Below are positions 1 to 8,640 of a DNA stretch of 64,000 bases, piece by piece. This stretch comes from Schleiferilactobacillus harbinensis DSM 16991 (GTDB taxonomy: Bacteria > Bacillota > Bacilli > Lactobacillales > Lactobacillaceae), in the NCBI RefSeq assembly GCF_000425885.1, contig NZ_AUEH01000001.1, forward strand, positions 124,001 through 188,000. Direction: 5' to 3'. The translations under genes and the position numbers were made by a program. The notes under the pieces were generated by a model. It was not told where the DNA came from. It did not search any database and saw only the letters and a program-made list of their open reading frames with translations. The number at the start of each line of letters is the position of its first letter. The stretch's first letter is position 1.

Positions 1-188
1 AAGACCACGCCGCTGCCATTCGGACACCGCGGTCTCTGTCTTTGGAAGAATCTATTGAGTTCTTGAACGAAGACGAATATTGCGAAGTAACTCCGAAGAG
101 CATTCGGTTGCGCAAGAAGATCCTGAACACGTCTGCTCGGATGAAGGCTGCTAAACGAGCCAAAGTCGCTGCAAAAGACGATAAATAA
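1..188 (+). CDS. typA: Ribosome-associated GTPase TypA/BipA, C-terminal end (partial)
   Basis: Only the last 61 codons are in the window, in the frame that starts at base 3 and ends at the TAA at 186-188. The visible tail has the conserved end of TypA/BipA: an IRTPR segment, a LEESIEFLNEDEYCEVTP stretch and an SIRLRKKIL block, then a short Lys/Ala-rich tail. TypA is a translational GTPase of the EF-G type that binds the 70S ribosome and helps subunit assembly under stress. None of its GTPase domain is visible here. A rho-independent terminator follows at 203-247, so typA is probably not cotranscribed with ftsW. Confidence 0.88.
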   Translation, partial: DHAAAIRTPRSLSLEESIEFLNEDEYCEVTPKSIRLRKKILNTSARMKAAKRAKVAAKDDK

Positions 189-202
189 TTTTCTGAATTT
201 TT

Positions 203-247
203 AGCAAGCCGTGTTTCCTGTGAGGGGAATGCGGCTTGCTTTTTGTT
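203..247 (+). terminator. Rho-independent terminator after typA
   Basis: AGCAAGCC at 203-210 pairs with GGCTTGCT at 233-240, and a run of T follows from 239. Confidence 0.85.
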
Positions 248-286
248 AAGTCCCGTTTAACCGCTAGGGCCAAGCGAACGGCGTGT

Positions 287-292
287 TATAAT
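287..292 (+). promoter_or_regulatory. -10 box of the ftsW promoter
   Basis: A perfect TATAAT lies at 287-292, 34 bases before the preferred ftsW start. No good -35 hexamer is seen about 17 bases upstream. The ATG at 291 overlaps this box, which argues against its use as a start codon. Confidence 0.6.
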
Positions 293-326
293 GGACCTAT
301 TCAATTTTTCGGAAAGGGTGGCCTGG

Positions 327-1529
327 ATGCGTAAACGGCTTGCTCATATTGACTACTTCATCTTGATTCCATACTTGGTATTGCTGGGGATTGGGATCGT
401 CATGGTGTATTCAGCGAGTTCGGATATCATGGCAGCGGCTGGCAAATCACCAACAGCATATTTGAATCGTCAGACTATTTTTGTCATCGGCGGACTGTTT
501 GCCGCGGCCTTGGGTTTTATTTTACCGCTGCGCCTGTTTGCCAGCGGCCGATTCGTCCGGCTGGCCGTGGGCGTCACGATGGCCATGTTGTTCGGTTTGC
601 TGGTGATGGGCTATTTCCGGCCCGATTTGAAGGTTAATGGGGCTATGGCGTGGTTTGACGTCGGTTTCTTCAATGTCCAGCCGGTGGAAATCGCTAAATT
701 GGTCCTGGTCCTGTATCTCGCCCGAATTCTTTCACGGCGGGAAGAAAAGCTGACTCGATTCCATGAAGCCGTCCGCCAAATTATTGCCCCCATGATCGTG
801 GCTGGGTTAATGGCGATGTTCGTCCTGTTGGAGCCCGATACTGGCGGGATGGCCATTCTGCTCTTTCTCACGCTGTTGATGATTGCCGCTTCTGGTATTA
901 AATGGTCTTACGGCGCCCTCATCATGGGCGGGGTCGTCGGTTTCAGCATCGGCGGTTTGCAGATCATGCGTTCAATTGATTTGCCTTGGTTGAAACAGAG
1001 TTATCAAATTAAACGATTGTTGGCTTTTTTCCATCCATTCAAATTGGAAAACTCCGTTGGCCGGCAACTGGTTAATTCGTATTACGCCATCAGCAATGGC
1101 GGCTGGTTCGGGGTCGGCATCGGCAACAGTATTCAGAAAAAGGGCTATCTGCCTGAACCGTACACGGACTTTATTATGTCGGTCATCACGGAGGAACTGG
1201 GTATCATTGGGGCGATCGTGGTCCTGGGAATCCTGTTCTTCCTGATCGGCCGGATCGTGCTGGTCGGAATTCGCGCCCAGTCAGCTTACCGCTCACTGGT
1301 ATGTTACGGGATCGGCGCCTGGCTGTTTGTCCAGACATTGTTCAATGTTGGCGGGATGAGCGGGTTGTTGCCCATTACTGGGGTAACACTCCCGTTTATC
1401 AGTTACGGCGGTTCCTCCATGCTGATGCTGTCGGCGGCGATTGGTCTGGCCATGAATGTCAGTTGTGTTGAACAAGTTGAACGGGAACGCCAGCAAGAAA
1501 GGGGGAGAACCAGTGCCCAAGCAAAATGA
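327..1529 (+). CDS. ftsW: Cell-division SEDS-family peptidoglycan polymerase FtsW
   Basis: A 400-residue polytopic membrane protein of the SEDS family (FtsW/RodA/SpoVE), glycosyltransferases that polymerise lipid II into glycan at the septum together with a class B penicillin-binding protein. The N-terminus has the usual DYFILIPYL...VMVYSAS opening. The conserved PEPYTDFI loop carries the essential Asp at about residue 281, and the C-terminal PITGVTLPFISYGGSS motif is at about 349-364. I start at ATG 327 because GGAAAGG lies 9-10 bases upstream; an in-frame ATG at 291 falls inside the -10 box. FtsW is preferred to RodA from its place between typA and ylbG-rsmD-coaD, but sequence alone would not exclude RodA. 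Confidence 0.85.
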   Translation: MRKRLAHIDYFILIPYLVLLGIGIVMVYSASSDIMAAAGKSPTAYLNRQTIFVIGGLFAAALGFILPLRLFASGRFVRLAVGVTMAMLFGLLVMGYFRPDLKVNGAMAWFDVGFFNVQPVEIAKLVLVLYLARILSRREEKLTRFHEAVRQIIAPMIVAGLMAMFVLLEPDTGGMAILLFLTLLMIAASGIKWSYGALIMGGVVGFSIGGLQIMRSIDLPWLKQSYQIKRLLAFFHPFKLENSVGRQLVNSYYAISNGGWFGVGIGNSIQKKGYLPEPYTDFIMSVITEELGIIGAIVVLGILFFLIGRIVLVGIRAQSAYRSLVCYGIGAWLFVQTLFNVGGMSGLLPITGVTLPFISYGGSSMLMLSAAIGLAMNVSCVEQVERERQQERGRTSAQAK

Positions 1530-1797
1530 AGCCATTCCTGCACCGCGGACTGGGATCACCGTGTGGCTGTATTCGGCTAAACAGGCGCGTAAATTGCGCC
1601 GGTTCGGGCTCGTGTATTATGTGTCGGAACGGATGAAATATGCGGTGCTATACGTGGACAGTGAGGCGGCGGCCAGAACGATTCAGCAGCTGCAAAAGCA
1701 GCGCTTTGTGCGGAATGTGAGTGTATCCCCCCACGGGACAATTGCCACCGAGTATACGCACCAGCTGATTGGTGAACGGAAGGAAGACGATGACTGA
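1513..1797 (+). CDS. ylbG: YlbG family protein (DUF2129)
   Basis: A 94-residue soluble protein of the YlbG/DUF2129 family, whose function is not established. The conserved core begins at GITVWLYSAKQARKLRRFG and continues through a VYYVSERMKYAVLYVD strand region. I choose the GTG at 1513 because AAGGGGGAG lies just upstream (about 1499-1507); a longer reading from 1456 would run 74 bases into ftsW. The gene overlaps the end of ftsW by 17 bases and its TGA overlaps the rsmD ATG (TGATG), so translation is probably coupled. B. subtilis has the same ylbG-rsmD-coaD order. Confidence 0.8.
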   Translation: MPKQNEAIPAPRTGITVWLYSAKQARKLRRFGLVYYVSERMKYAVLYVDSEAAARTIQQLQKQRFVRNVSVSPHGTIATEYTHQLIGERKEDDD

Positions 1798-2357
1798 TGC
1801 GGGTTATTTCAGGAGAGTTCGGCGGTCGGCGGTTGCAAGCTGTGCCGGGCAATAAGACGCGGCCCACGACCGACAAGGTGAAAGAGAACTTGTTCAATAT
1901 TTTGGGCCCGTATTTTTCTGGCGGTACTGTCCTCGATTTATTCGCTGGGACCGGCGGTTTGGGCATCGAGGCGGTTTCTCGCGGGATGGACGCGGCTGTC
2001 TTGGTTGACCGCCAAGGCGCGGCGATCAAAGTGATTCACCATAACGTGGCGGTCACCAAAGTGCCGGATCGTTTTACTATCGTTCATGCCACGGCTTCGG
2101 CCTATTTGCAGCGGGCGGTGGGGACGATTCAATTTGATTTGGTCTTTCTGGATCCGCCCTATGCCCAGCAAAAGATTGTAGAAACGATTACGGATCTGGC
2201 CCATGATGGTTTGCTGACCCCAGGCGCTCAGATTGTGGCCGAAACGGATACCAAGGTTGCCTATCCCGATGTGCCTGGTTTCTCATTGCGCCGTCAAGTA
2301 ACTTATGGCATTACTGAGTTGGCTATTTTTCAATATGAAGGAGATGCGGCTGAATGA
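1797..2357 (+). CDS. rsmD: 16S rRNA (guanine966-N2)-methyltransferase RsmD
   Basis: A 186-residue SAM-dependent methyltransferase that modifies G966 of 16S rRNA in the 30S subunit. The N-terminal MRVISGEFGGRRL start and the TRPTTDKVKENLFNIL segment are typical. The SAM-binding motif is LDLFAGTGGLGIEAVSRG (about 46-63), and the catalytic DPPY motif is at 119-122. Start and stop overlap both neighbours by a few bases, placing it inside a translationally coupled operon. Confidence 0.93.
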   Translation: MRVISGEFGGRRLQAVPGNKTRPTTDKVKENLFNILGPYFSGGTVLDLFAGTGGLGIEAVSRGMDAAVLVDRQGAAIKVIHHNVAVTKVPDRFTIVHATASAYLQRAVGTIQFDLVFLDPPYAQQKIVETITDLAHDGLLTPGAQIVAETDTKVAYPDVPGFSLRRQVTYGITELAIFQYEGDAAE

Positions 2358-2857
2358 AACGCATTGCACTTTTTCCTGGGAGTTTTGATCCTTTTACCAA
2401 CGGTCATCTCCAAACGGTCCAGCGGGCCAGCAAGTTGTTTGATGAGGTCGTCATTGCGGTGATGACTAACGTCAGCAAGCAGGGGCTGTTTACGCCGGCT
2501 GAAAAGGAAGCGTTGGTCGCTGGTGCGACCCAAGGGCTGGCGAACGTGCGGGTGATGGCTGCCCCTAATCAGCTCACCGTACAGGTGGCCGAGGCCGTTG
2601 GGGCCAAGTTTTTGCTCCGGGGATTGCGGAACGAATCCGATTTTACTTACGAGGCTGGTATCGCCCAGATCAACCGGACCCAAGACGCGTCGATCGAAAC
2701 AGTATTTCTGTATGCCGATTCCGATACAGCCTTTGTGTCTTCCTCGATGATCAAAGAAGTCGCCCGTTTTGGCGGCGACGTTTCCGGGTTAGTGCCGGCT
2801 AATGTGGCAACGGCGTTGGCGGCAAAAATGGCTAGTTTAGGAAGTGATCCTGCATGA
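2354..2857 (+). CDS. coaD: Phosphopantetheine adenylyltransferase
   Basis: A 167-residue nucleotidyltransferase that transfers AMP from ATP to 4'-phosphopantetheine, the penultimate step of coenzyme A synthesis. The nucleotide-binding GSFDPFTNGH motif is at residues 9-18. The LRGLRNESDFTYE segment and the SSSMIKEVARFGGDVSGLVP region, which carry the ATP and substrate contacts, are also present. The length matches the family. Its ATGA start overlaps the rsmD stop, and its own stop overlaps the next start in the same way. Confidence 0.95.
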   Translation: MKRIALFPGSFDPFTNGHLQTVQRASKLFDEVVIAVMTNVSKQGLFTPAEKEALVAGATQGLANVRVMAAPNQLTVQVAEAVGAKFLLRGLRNESDFTYEAGIAQINRTQDASIETVFLYADSDTAFVSSSMIKEVARFGGDVSGLVPANVATALAAKMASLGSDPA

Positions 2858-3924
2858 AGCAAACCCCTAACGAAACACCCAAGAAGCATCGCGGTCTCTG
2901 GTGGAAGATTCTTCTCCCTATCTTGATTCTGGTCTTGTTGGCGGCTAATTTTGTCCCGCTGAACAACTGGTTCATCGAAATGCCGGGGTCAGCTGAACCG
3001 TTAGCCCAATATGTGAAGGTAGACGGCAAGCGGGATACGGCCAAGGGCAGTTTTTCCTTGACCACTGTGGGAATTGCCCAGGCGACAGCCATGCAGCTGC
3101 TGCTGAGCAAAACTCGGCCTTACGAGGATATCGTGTCTCGCAATGATGTGATGGGCGGTGAGGATAATGCTACCTTTGATCGAGTTCAGCAGTATTACAT
3201 GACCAGTGCCATCAATAATGCCATTGCGGTGGCCTATAAAGCGGCCCATGAGCAGTATACGATCCATTACTTAGGTATTTATGTATTGGCGGTGGAAAGC
3301 AAGTCAGCTTTCGCCGGCAAGCTCCAAGTCGGGGACACGATCACCAAGGTGAACGGCCGCCACTTCAATGCCAGTACTGGTTATATCAACTATATTCGTC
3401 AGCATAAAGTGGGCGATACCGTGACCTTGACGTATACCCGCGGTAGTAAAACTTTGACTGCCTCCGGCAAACTCTACCGACTGGCGCAGACGAAGAAGCC
3501 GGGCATCGGCATTACCCTGACAGATCGGACCAAAGTCACCACTAAAATTCCCGTCAGCGCAAACGTTGCTCAAATTGGCGGCCCATCTGCAGGCTTAATG
3601 TTTTCTCTGCAAATTTATGATCAATTGACCGGCAGCAAGCTGCGGCAAGGGCGCCATATCGCCGGTACGGGGGAGATTGCCCCGGATGGCACCGTCGGTC
3701 AGATCGGCGGACCGGAGAAAAAAGTTTACATTGCCGCTAAAGAGGGCGCGACGATTTTCTTCGCGCCGCATACTAAGGTCACAAAGGCCATTAAGAAACT
3801 GGACCCGGGATTTGAAGACAATTACGCGGTTGCTAAAAAGGCAGCCAAAGACTCCCATCTGAAGATTACTGTAGTCCCCGTGGAAAAATTCGGCGATGCT
3901 GTAAAATATCTGCAGACTCATTAA
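2854..3924 (+). CDS. ylbL: Membrane-anchored PDZ/Lon-type serine protease (YlbL/SepM-like)
   Basis: A 356-residue protein with a basic N-terminus, one transmembrane helix at about 18-34, a PDZ domain at about 135-210 and a C-terminal Lon-type proteolytic domain. The catalytic Ser is in GGPSAG at residue 245, and the partner Lys is in GGPEKK at 289/290. Members cleave peptides outside the membrane; streptococcal SepM trims the competence-stimulating peptide, while B. subtilis YlbL has been linked to turnover of a division inhibitor. The substrate here is unknown. The last gene of the ftsW group, it is followed by a 71-base gap before comEA. Confidence 0.88.
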   Translation: MKQTPNETPKKHRGLWWKILLPILILVLLAANFVPLNNWFIEMPGSAEPLAQYVKVDGKRDTAKGSFSLTTVGIAQATAMQLLLSKTRPYEDIVSRNDVMGGEDNATFDRVQQYYMTSAINNAIAVAYKAAHEQYTIHYLGIYVLAVESKSAFAGKLQVGDTITKVNGRHFNASTGYINYIRQHKVGDTVTLTYTRGSKTLTASGKLYRLAQTKKPGIGITLTDRTKVTTKIPVSANVAQIGGPSAGLMFSLQIYDQLTGSKLRQGRHIAGTGEIAPDGTVGQIGGPEKKVYIAAKEGATIFFAPHTKVTKAIKKLDPGFEDNYAVAKKAAKDSHLKITVVPVEKFGDAVKYLQTH

Positions 3925-3995
3925 TATCGGCGGCGCACCAAGGCCTTTTCTTTGCGTAATATAAAGTGACAGGCAAAGAAAGGAAGTGGCAGGTC

Positions 3996-4715
3996 ATGCA
4001 ACGACACCGACCAACAAGACCCCAATGGCAGCAGCTGTTGGGGCGTTATTGGTATCTGCCGATTATTTTATTGATGGCGTTAGCCGGCGCGGGCTGGTGG
4101 TGGCTGAACCGGTCGCCGGCCGGCAGCAGTTTGGATCCGGCGCAACCAGCGGATGTACCAGCGCGGGTCGCCAGCACGAGCGGCCGGCCGGCTGAAGAAT
4201 CAGCGAGACCGACGACAGCCAGCAGTACCGCAAGTCGGCCAGCAGCAGCCGCTGAGAATCAGCTGTGGGTCGATATCCAGGGCGCGGTGCGCCGCCCAGG
4301 CGTGTATCAATTGCCGGCCAAAAGTCGGTTGGATCATGCGGTGAAGGCGGCCGGCGGATTATTACCGGAGGCTGATCGGCGGCAGGTGAATCTGGCCCAG
4401 CCGCTCACAGATGGGGCAGCAATCGTGATCCCACGGCCGGGTGAACAGTCTGCTGCCGCAGCACCCAGTGCTCAGCCAGCGGCCGTCGCGGGCAGCGGCA
4501 GCACGGCAGCCAGTCAGACCAGCGGTGCGATCAATATTAATTCAGCTACCCAGACGGAGCTGGAGCAGGTCAGCGGGATTGGTCCCAAACGGGCGGGAGA
4601 CATCATTGCCTACCGGGATACCCACGGGGCTTTTCAATCCCTGGATGAATTAGGTGAGATCAGCGGCATCGGTGAGAAAATATTGGCCACGCTCAAAGCG
4701 GCCCTGACAGTATGA
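3996..4715 (+). CDS. comEA: Competence DNA receptor ComEA
   Basis: A 239-residue membrane-anchored DNA-binding protein that captures double-stranded DNA for transformation. It has a transmembrane segment at about 20-37, a long Ala/Ser/Pro-rich linker, a SLBB domain at about 89-147 (VDIQGAVRRPGVY) and a helix-hairpin-helix pair at about 178-238 (INSATQTELEQVSGIGPKRA). I start at ATG 3996, with purine-rich AAAGGAAGTGGCAGG upstream, rather than the GTG at 3966. The stop overlaps comEC. The usual deaminase-like comEB is not between them. Confidence 0.88.
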   Translation: MQRHRPTRPQWQQLLGRYWYLPIILLMALAGAGWWWLNRSPAGSSLDPAQPADVPARVASTSGRPAEESARPTTASSTASRPAAAAENQLWVDIQGAVRRPGVYQLPAKSRLDHAVKAAGGLLPEADRRQVNLAQPLTDGAAIVIPRPGEQSAAAAPSAQPAAVAGSGSTAASQTSGAININSATQTELEQVSGIGPKRAGDIIAYRDTHGAFQSLDELGEISGIGEKILATLKAALTV

Positions 4716-6997
4716 CCCGGGTGCGCTGGCCGGCCCAGCTTGGTTTGTGGAGTGCCGTCACGGTGATTGGCGTGGCGTGTTTAGTGCTGACACCGCATTG
4801 GCTCCTCAGCCTGGCCTTACTAGGATTTGGTGCGGTTCATTGCTGGCGCTGCGGGTGGCGGTGGCTGCTTATCCCGCTGCTGGCTGGGGTAATTTGGGCT
4901 GGCCGGTATACGCAATGGCAAAACCTTGTCCAGCCACCAGCCGCATCGACTGAGCCGGTTGGGGTCACGCTGCTGATTTTGCCCAGCCGATTAAAAATTA
5001 ATGGCGACCAAGTCAGCGGCCGAGCAGTGGATCAGCGTACCGGCGAAGCGGTGTGGCTCTCCTATCGGTTAACCGGTGCCGCGGAGAAACAGCGCTTGGC
5101 GGCAGCGGCGACCGCGTTGACGCTGACCGGCCAGGCCGCCCAGGGGCCTTTGGCGGCGGCTACCAACCCGGGGCAGTTTGACTTTGCCCGGTTTGCAGCG
5201 GCCCAGTATCACATCGGCCGGCAAGTGACACTGGCGGGCGGCGAATGGCAGTTGGTGAATGGTTCGAATAATTTTATTTATGTTAACCAAATATCTGAGG
5301 CTATCCGCCTGTGGGTTGTCCGTCGCGTGGCGGGACTGCCGCCCCATATTCAAATATACGTCCGCGGTCTGGTGCTGGGCGGCAGCAGCGATACCGCGCT
5401 CGCCCAAACCCTGCGCGATACCCAGACCAAGCTGGGAATTATCCATCTCTGGAGTCTGTCGGGGATGCAGGTGCTGTTACTGGCGACGGCGCTGTTAGTG
5501 GTTGCGGCCTGGTGCCGGATACCCGATGAGTACGCCCGCTGGCTGGTTTTTGGCGCGCTGTTGCTTTATGGCACATTAGCTGACTGGCCCACTGGGGTGA
5601 CGCGCTCCGTCGGCATGTTTGCTCTGGCCCGGCTGTGGCCCCGCCGCTGGGCGCTGCCCACCTTAGACCGGCTTGGTTTGGTGCTTCTGATTTGGCTCTG
5701 GTGGCGGCCGGCGGGCATCACCCAGTTGGGCAACCTGTTAAGTTTCCTGTTGTCCTTTTGTTTATTTTTCGCGCCAGTCCGCTTTTGGCAGCAGAGTTTG
5801 GTCTTGAACCTGGTCAGTATGCCTGTGATTTTGGCTTACCAGTATACCTGGTCTTTGTTGACGCTGGGCTTGAATATTATTTTAATCCCGGTGTTTAATT
5901 ATTTGGCTTTTCCCGTGATGCTGTTCGTCACGCTGGTGACAATCGGCGGCTGGACCGGGTCCTGGGCGGGGTTAGAAAGTGTGTTGCAGGCGGGGGACGC
6001 GCTCCTGGCCCAGTGGGCGAGTCTAACCGGGGGAACGATCGCCTCCAGGGCGCTGCCCGGCTGGGTCTTTGCCGGGCTGCTGATCAGTACGCTGGTGCTG
6101 GCCTTTGACCGGCCGCATTGGCGCTGGGGCTTGGGCGCCGGTGTGGTCCTGCTGGGCGGGGTGTGCTGTCTGCGTGCCTGGCCTTTGACCGATCGCGTGG
6201 CCTTCATCGATGTTGGGCAGGGGGACAGCAGCTTGGTTGTGGGCCGGGGCAATGGGCCGCGGGTACTGATTGATACCGGCGGGCGGGTGACTTTTCCCCG
6301 GGCGGCTTGGCAAGAGCGGCACTATGCGGCCGGAATCACCTTTAACGTTCTGCCGGTACTCCGTTATCACGGAATACAGCGCCTGGATGCCGTGTTTATT
6401 TCCCATCAAGATGCGGACCATATGGGAGATCTGCCCGGTCTGCTGGCGGCGATACCAGTCCGGCGGGTATACGTCGGTGCGGGGATGGCCGCCAATGAGC
6501 GGTTGCAGCAGGCGGTGGCTCAGGCGCCGCAGCCGCCAATCGTGACCGAATTGCAGGCCGGCCAGCAGGTCCGGATCCGGGGGATGACCTTTCAAGCCCA
6601 TCATCCCCACCGGCCCGGAACAGGCACCAATGAAGACTCGTTAGTCTTGACCGCGCAGATCCATCGGTGGCGCTTTCTCTGGTTGGGGGATTTAGACAAA
6701 GCCGGGGAGCGGACGATTTTGAAAAATCCTGCGCTCGCCGCCGAGGTGATCAAACTCGGCCACCATGGCGCCGCAACATCGACGGATCACGCGCTGCTGG
6801 CGGCGCTGCAGCCGCGGCTCGGGATCATTTCAGCCGGGCGCAATAATCGTTACGGGCATCCCGCCCCCGCGACACTGCACACGCTGCGGCAGGCCGGGGT
6901 CCCCTGGCTAAGCACCGCGGAAATGGGGTATATTGAATATATTGGACCGTTATGGGGTCACGACTACTGGCACACGGCTATGGATTGGAGTAAATGA
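4712..6997 (+). CDS. comEC: DNA internalization channel protein ComEC/Rec2
   Basis: A 761-residue polytopic membrane protein, the channel through which single-stranded DNA enters during transformation. An N-terminal hydrophobic region with a DUF4131-like part is followed by the Competence domain (LGIIHLWSLSGMQVLLL at about 245-260). The C-terminal metallo-beta-lactamase domain starts near FIDVGQGDSS (about 498) and has the HQDADHMGD metal motif near 564, so the nuclease-like domain looks intact. It overlaps comEA and holA by 4 bases on each side. The full-length frame suggests the uptake machinery is potentially functional. Confidence 0.92.
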   Translation: MTRVRWPAQLGLWSAVTVIGVACLVLTPHWLLSLALLGFGAVHCWRCGWRWLLIPLLAGVIWAGRYTQWQNLVQPPAASTEPVGVTLLILPSRLKINGDQVSGRAVDQRTGEAVWLSYRLTGAAEKQRLAAAATALTLTGQAAQGPLAAATNPGQFDFARFAAAQYHIGRQVTLAGGEWQLVNGSNNFIYVNQISEAIRLWVVRRVAGLPPHIQIYVRGLVLGGSSDTALAQTLRDTQTKLGIIHLWSLSGMQVLLLATALLVVAAWCRIPDEYARWLVFGALLLYGTLADWPTGVTRSVGMFALARLWPRRWALPTLDRLGLVLLIWLWWRPAGITQLGNLLSFLLSFCLFFAPVRFWQQSLVLNLVSMPVILAYQYTWSLLTLGLNIILIPVFNYLAFPVMLFVTLVTIGGWTGSWAGLESVLQAGDALLAQWASLTGGTIASRALPGWVFAGLLISTLVLAFDRPHWRWGLGAGVVLLGGVCCLRAWPLTDRVAFIDVGQGDSSLVVGRGNGPRVLIDTGGRVTFPRAAWQERHYAAGITFNVLPVLRYHGIQRLDAVFISHQDADHMGDLPGLLAAIPVRRVYVGAGMAANERLQQAVAQAPQPPIVTELQAGQQVRIRGMTFQAHHPHRPGTGTNEDSLVLTAQIHRWRFLWLGDLDKAGERTILKNPALAAEVIKLGHHGAATSTDHALLAALQPRLGIISAGRNNRYGHPAPATLHTLRQAGVPWLSTAEMGYIEYIGPLWGHDYWHTAMDWSK

Positions 6998-8019
6998 TTG
7001 TGGATGTCAACACACTAAAAGCAAATCTCAAGAAGGGCGATGTGGCGCCTTTATACTTGATTTTAGGACCAGAAGGGGCGCTGCAGGACAGCGCTTTAGC
7101 CGCATTCAATCAGCTCTTGACCGCGGACGAACAAACCATGGATTTCGCCCGGCTGGATATGAGCACCACCCCCATCGCGGAATTGTTAAACGAAACATCG
7201 TCGATGCCTTTTTATGGTGAGCGGCGGGTGGTCATTGCGACTGATCCGCAATTTCTCACCGGTACTGGTGCTAAGACTCAGTCCAAAGAGGCCATCGACG
7301 CCCTAACGGATTATTTTTCCCAGCCGTCGCCAACCACGGTGCTGGTGATCAGCGCGCCCTATGAAAAATTAGATGAACGGCGCAAGGCGGTTAAACGGCT
7401 GCGCAAGAATGCCGTAACGGTTGATGCCCAGCAAGTTGCCAGCGGTGCCGTGAGCGGCCGAATTACCAAGGAGATCCAAGCCCAGGGCTATACGATCAGC
7501 AACGACGCTCTGGGGCTGCTGGTCCGCAAAACAGAAGCTAATTATTCGACGATGGTGGCCCAATTACCCAAATTGTATTTAGGTGCCTATCCGGGGCATG
7601 AAATCACGCCGGTACTGGTGGAGAATCTGGTGCCCAATACCTTGACCGATAATGTCTTTGCCGTGACCGACGCCTTGATGCAGCAGCATTTTGACCAAGC
7701 AGTACGCGTGTATCAGGAACTGTTAGCCAATCAAGAAGAACCGTTGCGGCTCAACGCACTGCTCTTGGGGCAATTCCGTCTGCTGGTTCAGACCAAGATT
7801 TTGGCGCGCAAGGGCCTCAATCAGATGGCCATTGCCAAAGAGTTGAATGTCCACCCGTTCCGGATCAAGCTTGCATTGCGCAGCAACCGTGCGTGGCCTT
7901 TAGCCACATTAGTGGCCTGCTACAACGAACTGGTGCACAATGAGATTCTGTTCAAAAGCAGCCAGCCGGATCCGATAATTCTGTTCTTGCGGGCGGTTCA
8001 TGGATTAAAGACAGCTTAA
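6994..8019 (+). CDS. holA: DNA polymerase III subunit delta
   Basis: A 341-residue clamp-loader subunit that opens the beta sliding clamp during DNA replication. The N-terminal PLYLILGPEGALQDSAL segment and the FYGERRVVIATDPQFLTG block are typical of Gram-positive HolA. The C-terminal helical domain includes MAIAKELNVHPFRIKLAL. The start overlaps the comEC stop (ATGA). Downstream of comEC and upstream of rpsT is the standard position of holA in Firmicutes. Confidence 0.92.
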   Translation: MIVDVNTLKANLKKGDVAPLYLILGPEGALQDSALAAFNQLLTADEQTMDFARLDMSTTPIAELLNETSSMPFYGERRVVIATDPQFLTGTGAKTQSKEAIDALTDYFSQPSPTTVLVISAPYEKLDERRKAVKRLRKNAVTVDAQQVASGAVSGRITKEIQAQGYTISNDALGLLVRKTEANYSTMVAQLPKLYLGAYPGHEITPVLVENLVPNTLTDNVFAVTDALMQQHFDQAVRVYQELLANQEEPLRLNALLLGQFRLLVQTKILARKGLNQMAIAKELNVHPFRIKLALRSNRAWPLATLVACYNELVHNEILFKSSQPDPIILFLRAVHGLKTA

Positions 8020-8047
8020 ATTGAGATAGGTAAGTGCTGCGTGTTTA

Positions 8048-8242
8048 GTGCCAATGCGTAGCGATTGGAGGCTGAGGGGGCTCAGCCATGGAAACAACAC
8101 GGCGGCTTTGCCGCCGATGTTGTTAGGCGATTTTGAGACTGCGCAGCAGGCTCAAAACGCCGTCATGGCTAGCTACGCCTGCGGCTTCGCACTTGCTGCG
8201 CGTCACCAGCCCCCTCAGCCGGAGATCGCGGAGCATTGGCAC
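8048..8242. ncRNA. Candidate structured RNA or repeat element, copy A
   Basis: This fills most of the 306-base gap between holA and rpsT; no credible protein gene is here. It folds into a nested multi-branch structure. P1 is 8048-8057/8233-8242 (10 bp) and P2 8061-8065/8225-8229. P3 is 8070-8082/8208-8220 (13 bp). P4 8084-8090/8164-8170 closes a three-way junction. P5 is 8093-8099/8118-8124, capped by P6 8101-8106/8110-8115. P7 is 8126-8137/8151-8161 with a bulged A at 8130. An extra arm lies at about 8174-8204. Copy B at 26450-26617 has the same plan with different helix sequences. I cannot name a family, and the transcribed strand is not certain. Confidence 0.7.
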
Positions 8243-8278
8243 GGCGTGCGGAGCCCCAATCGTTTAATCAAAAGCAAG

Positions 8279-8320
8279 AAAAAAGAAGCATACTGGCAAA
8301 ATACCAGTATGCTTCTTTTT
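8279..8320. terminator. Bidirectional terminator between holA and rpsT
   Basis: AGAAGCATACTGG at 8284-8296 pairs perfectly with 8304-8316. A T-run follows on the + strand and an A-run precedes it, so it can end rpsT on the - strand and any + transcript coming through element A. Confidence 0.85.
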
Positions 8321-8325
8321 GAGTC

Positions 8326-8580
8326 TTACTTGTTCAGTAAATGGGTCAGGCGAGACTTGTTCCGCGCCGCTGTGTTAGCGTGGATCAAACCCTTGCTGTG
8401 CGCCCAGTCGATTTTGCTGATGGCCTCAGTGTACAAGGATTGCTTGTCGTCGGCATTAGCTTCGTTGGCAGCCAAGAACCGCTTGATGGCCGTACGCAAT
8501 GCGCTCTTTTGAGAAGCATTTTGCAGCTTGGCCTTTTCAGCAGTCTTGACCCGCTTGATGGCAGACTTGATTTGTGGCAT
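8326..8580 (-). CDS. rpsT: 30S ribosomal protein bS20
   Basis: An 84-residue, Lys/Arg/Ala-rich protein that binds 16S rRNA early in 30S assembly. The start [18 protein letters not shown], the [10 protein letters not shown] segment and the ending [18 protein letters not shown] are diagnostic. A GGGGGTG ribosome-binding sequence lies upstream on the - strand. It is a monocistronic gene, convergent with holA and divergent from rpsO, with a strong terminator at 8279-8320. Confidence 0.97.
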   Translation of the reverse strand: MPQIKSAIKRVKTAEKAKLQNASQKSALRTAIKRFLAANEANADDKQSLYTEAISKIDWAHSKGLIHANTAARNKSRLTHLLNK

Positions 8581-8640
8581 GAATTCACCCCCACGAACAG
8601 TTTATGTTTAAGTTATCATATTTAAACTCAACGTCAACCA

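Noticed and set aside
291-326. ATG at 291 as the ftsW start
   Set aside because: It overlaps a perfect TATAAT box and has no ribosome-binding site; ATG 327 has GGAAAGG at the right distance.
8118-8170. GTTAGGC in elements A and B as an integron attC-like site
   Set aside because: Only one half-site is present and there is no integrase or cassette context.
8048-8512. A 154-codon open frame across the holA-rpsT gap
   Set aside because: It runs through the structured element, the terminator and antisense to rpsT; composition follows the hairpins, not a protein.
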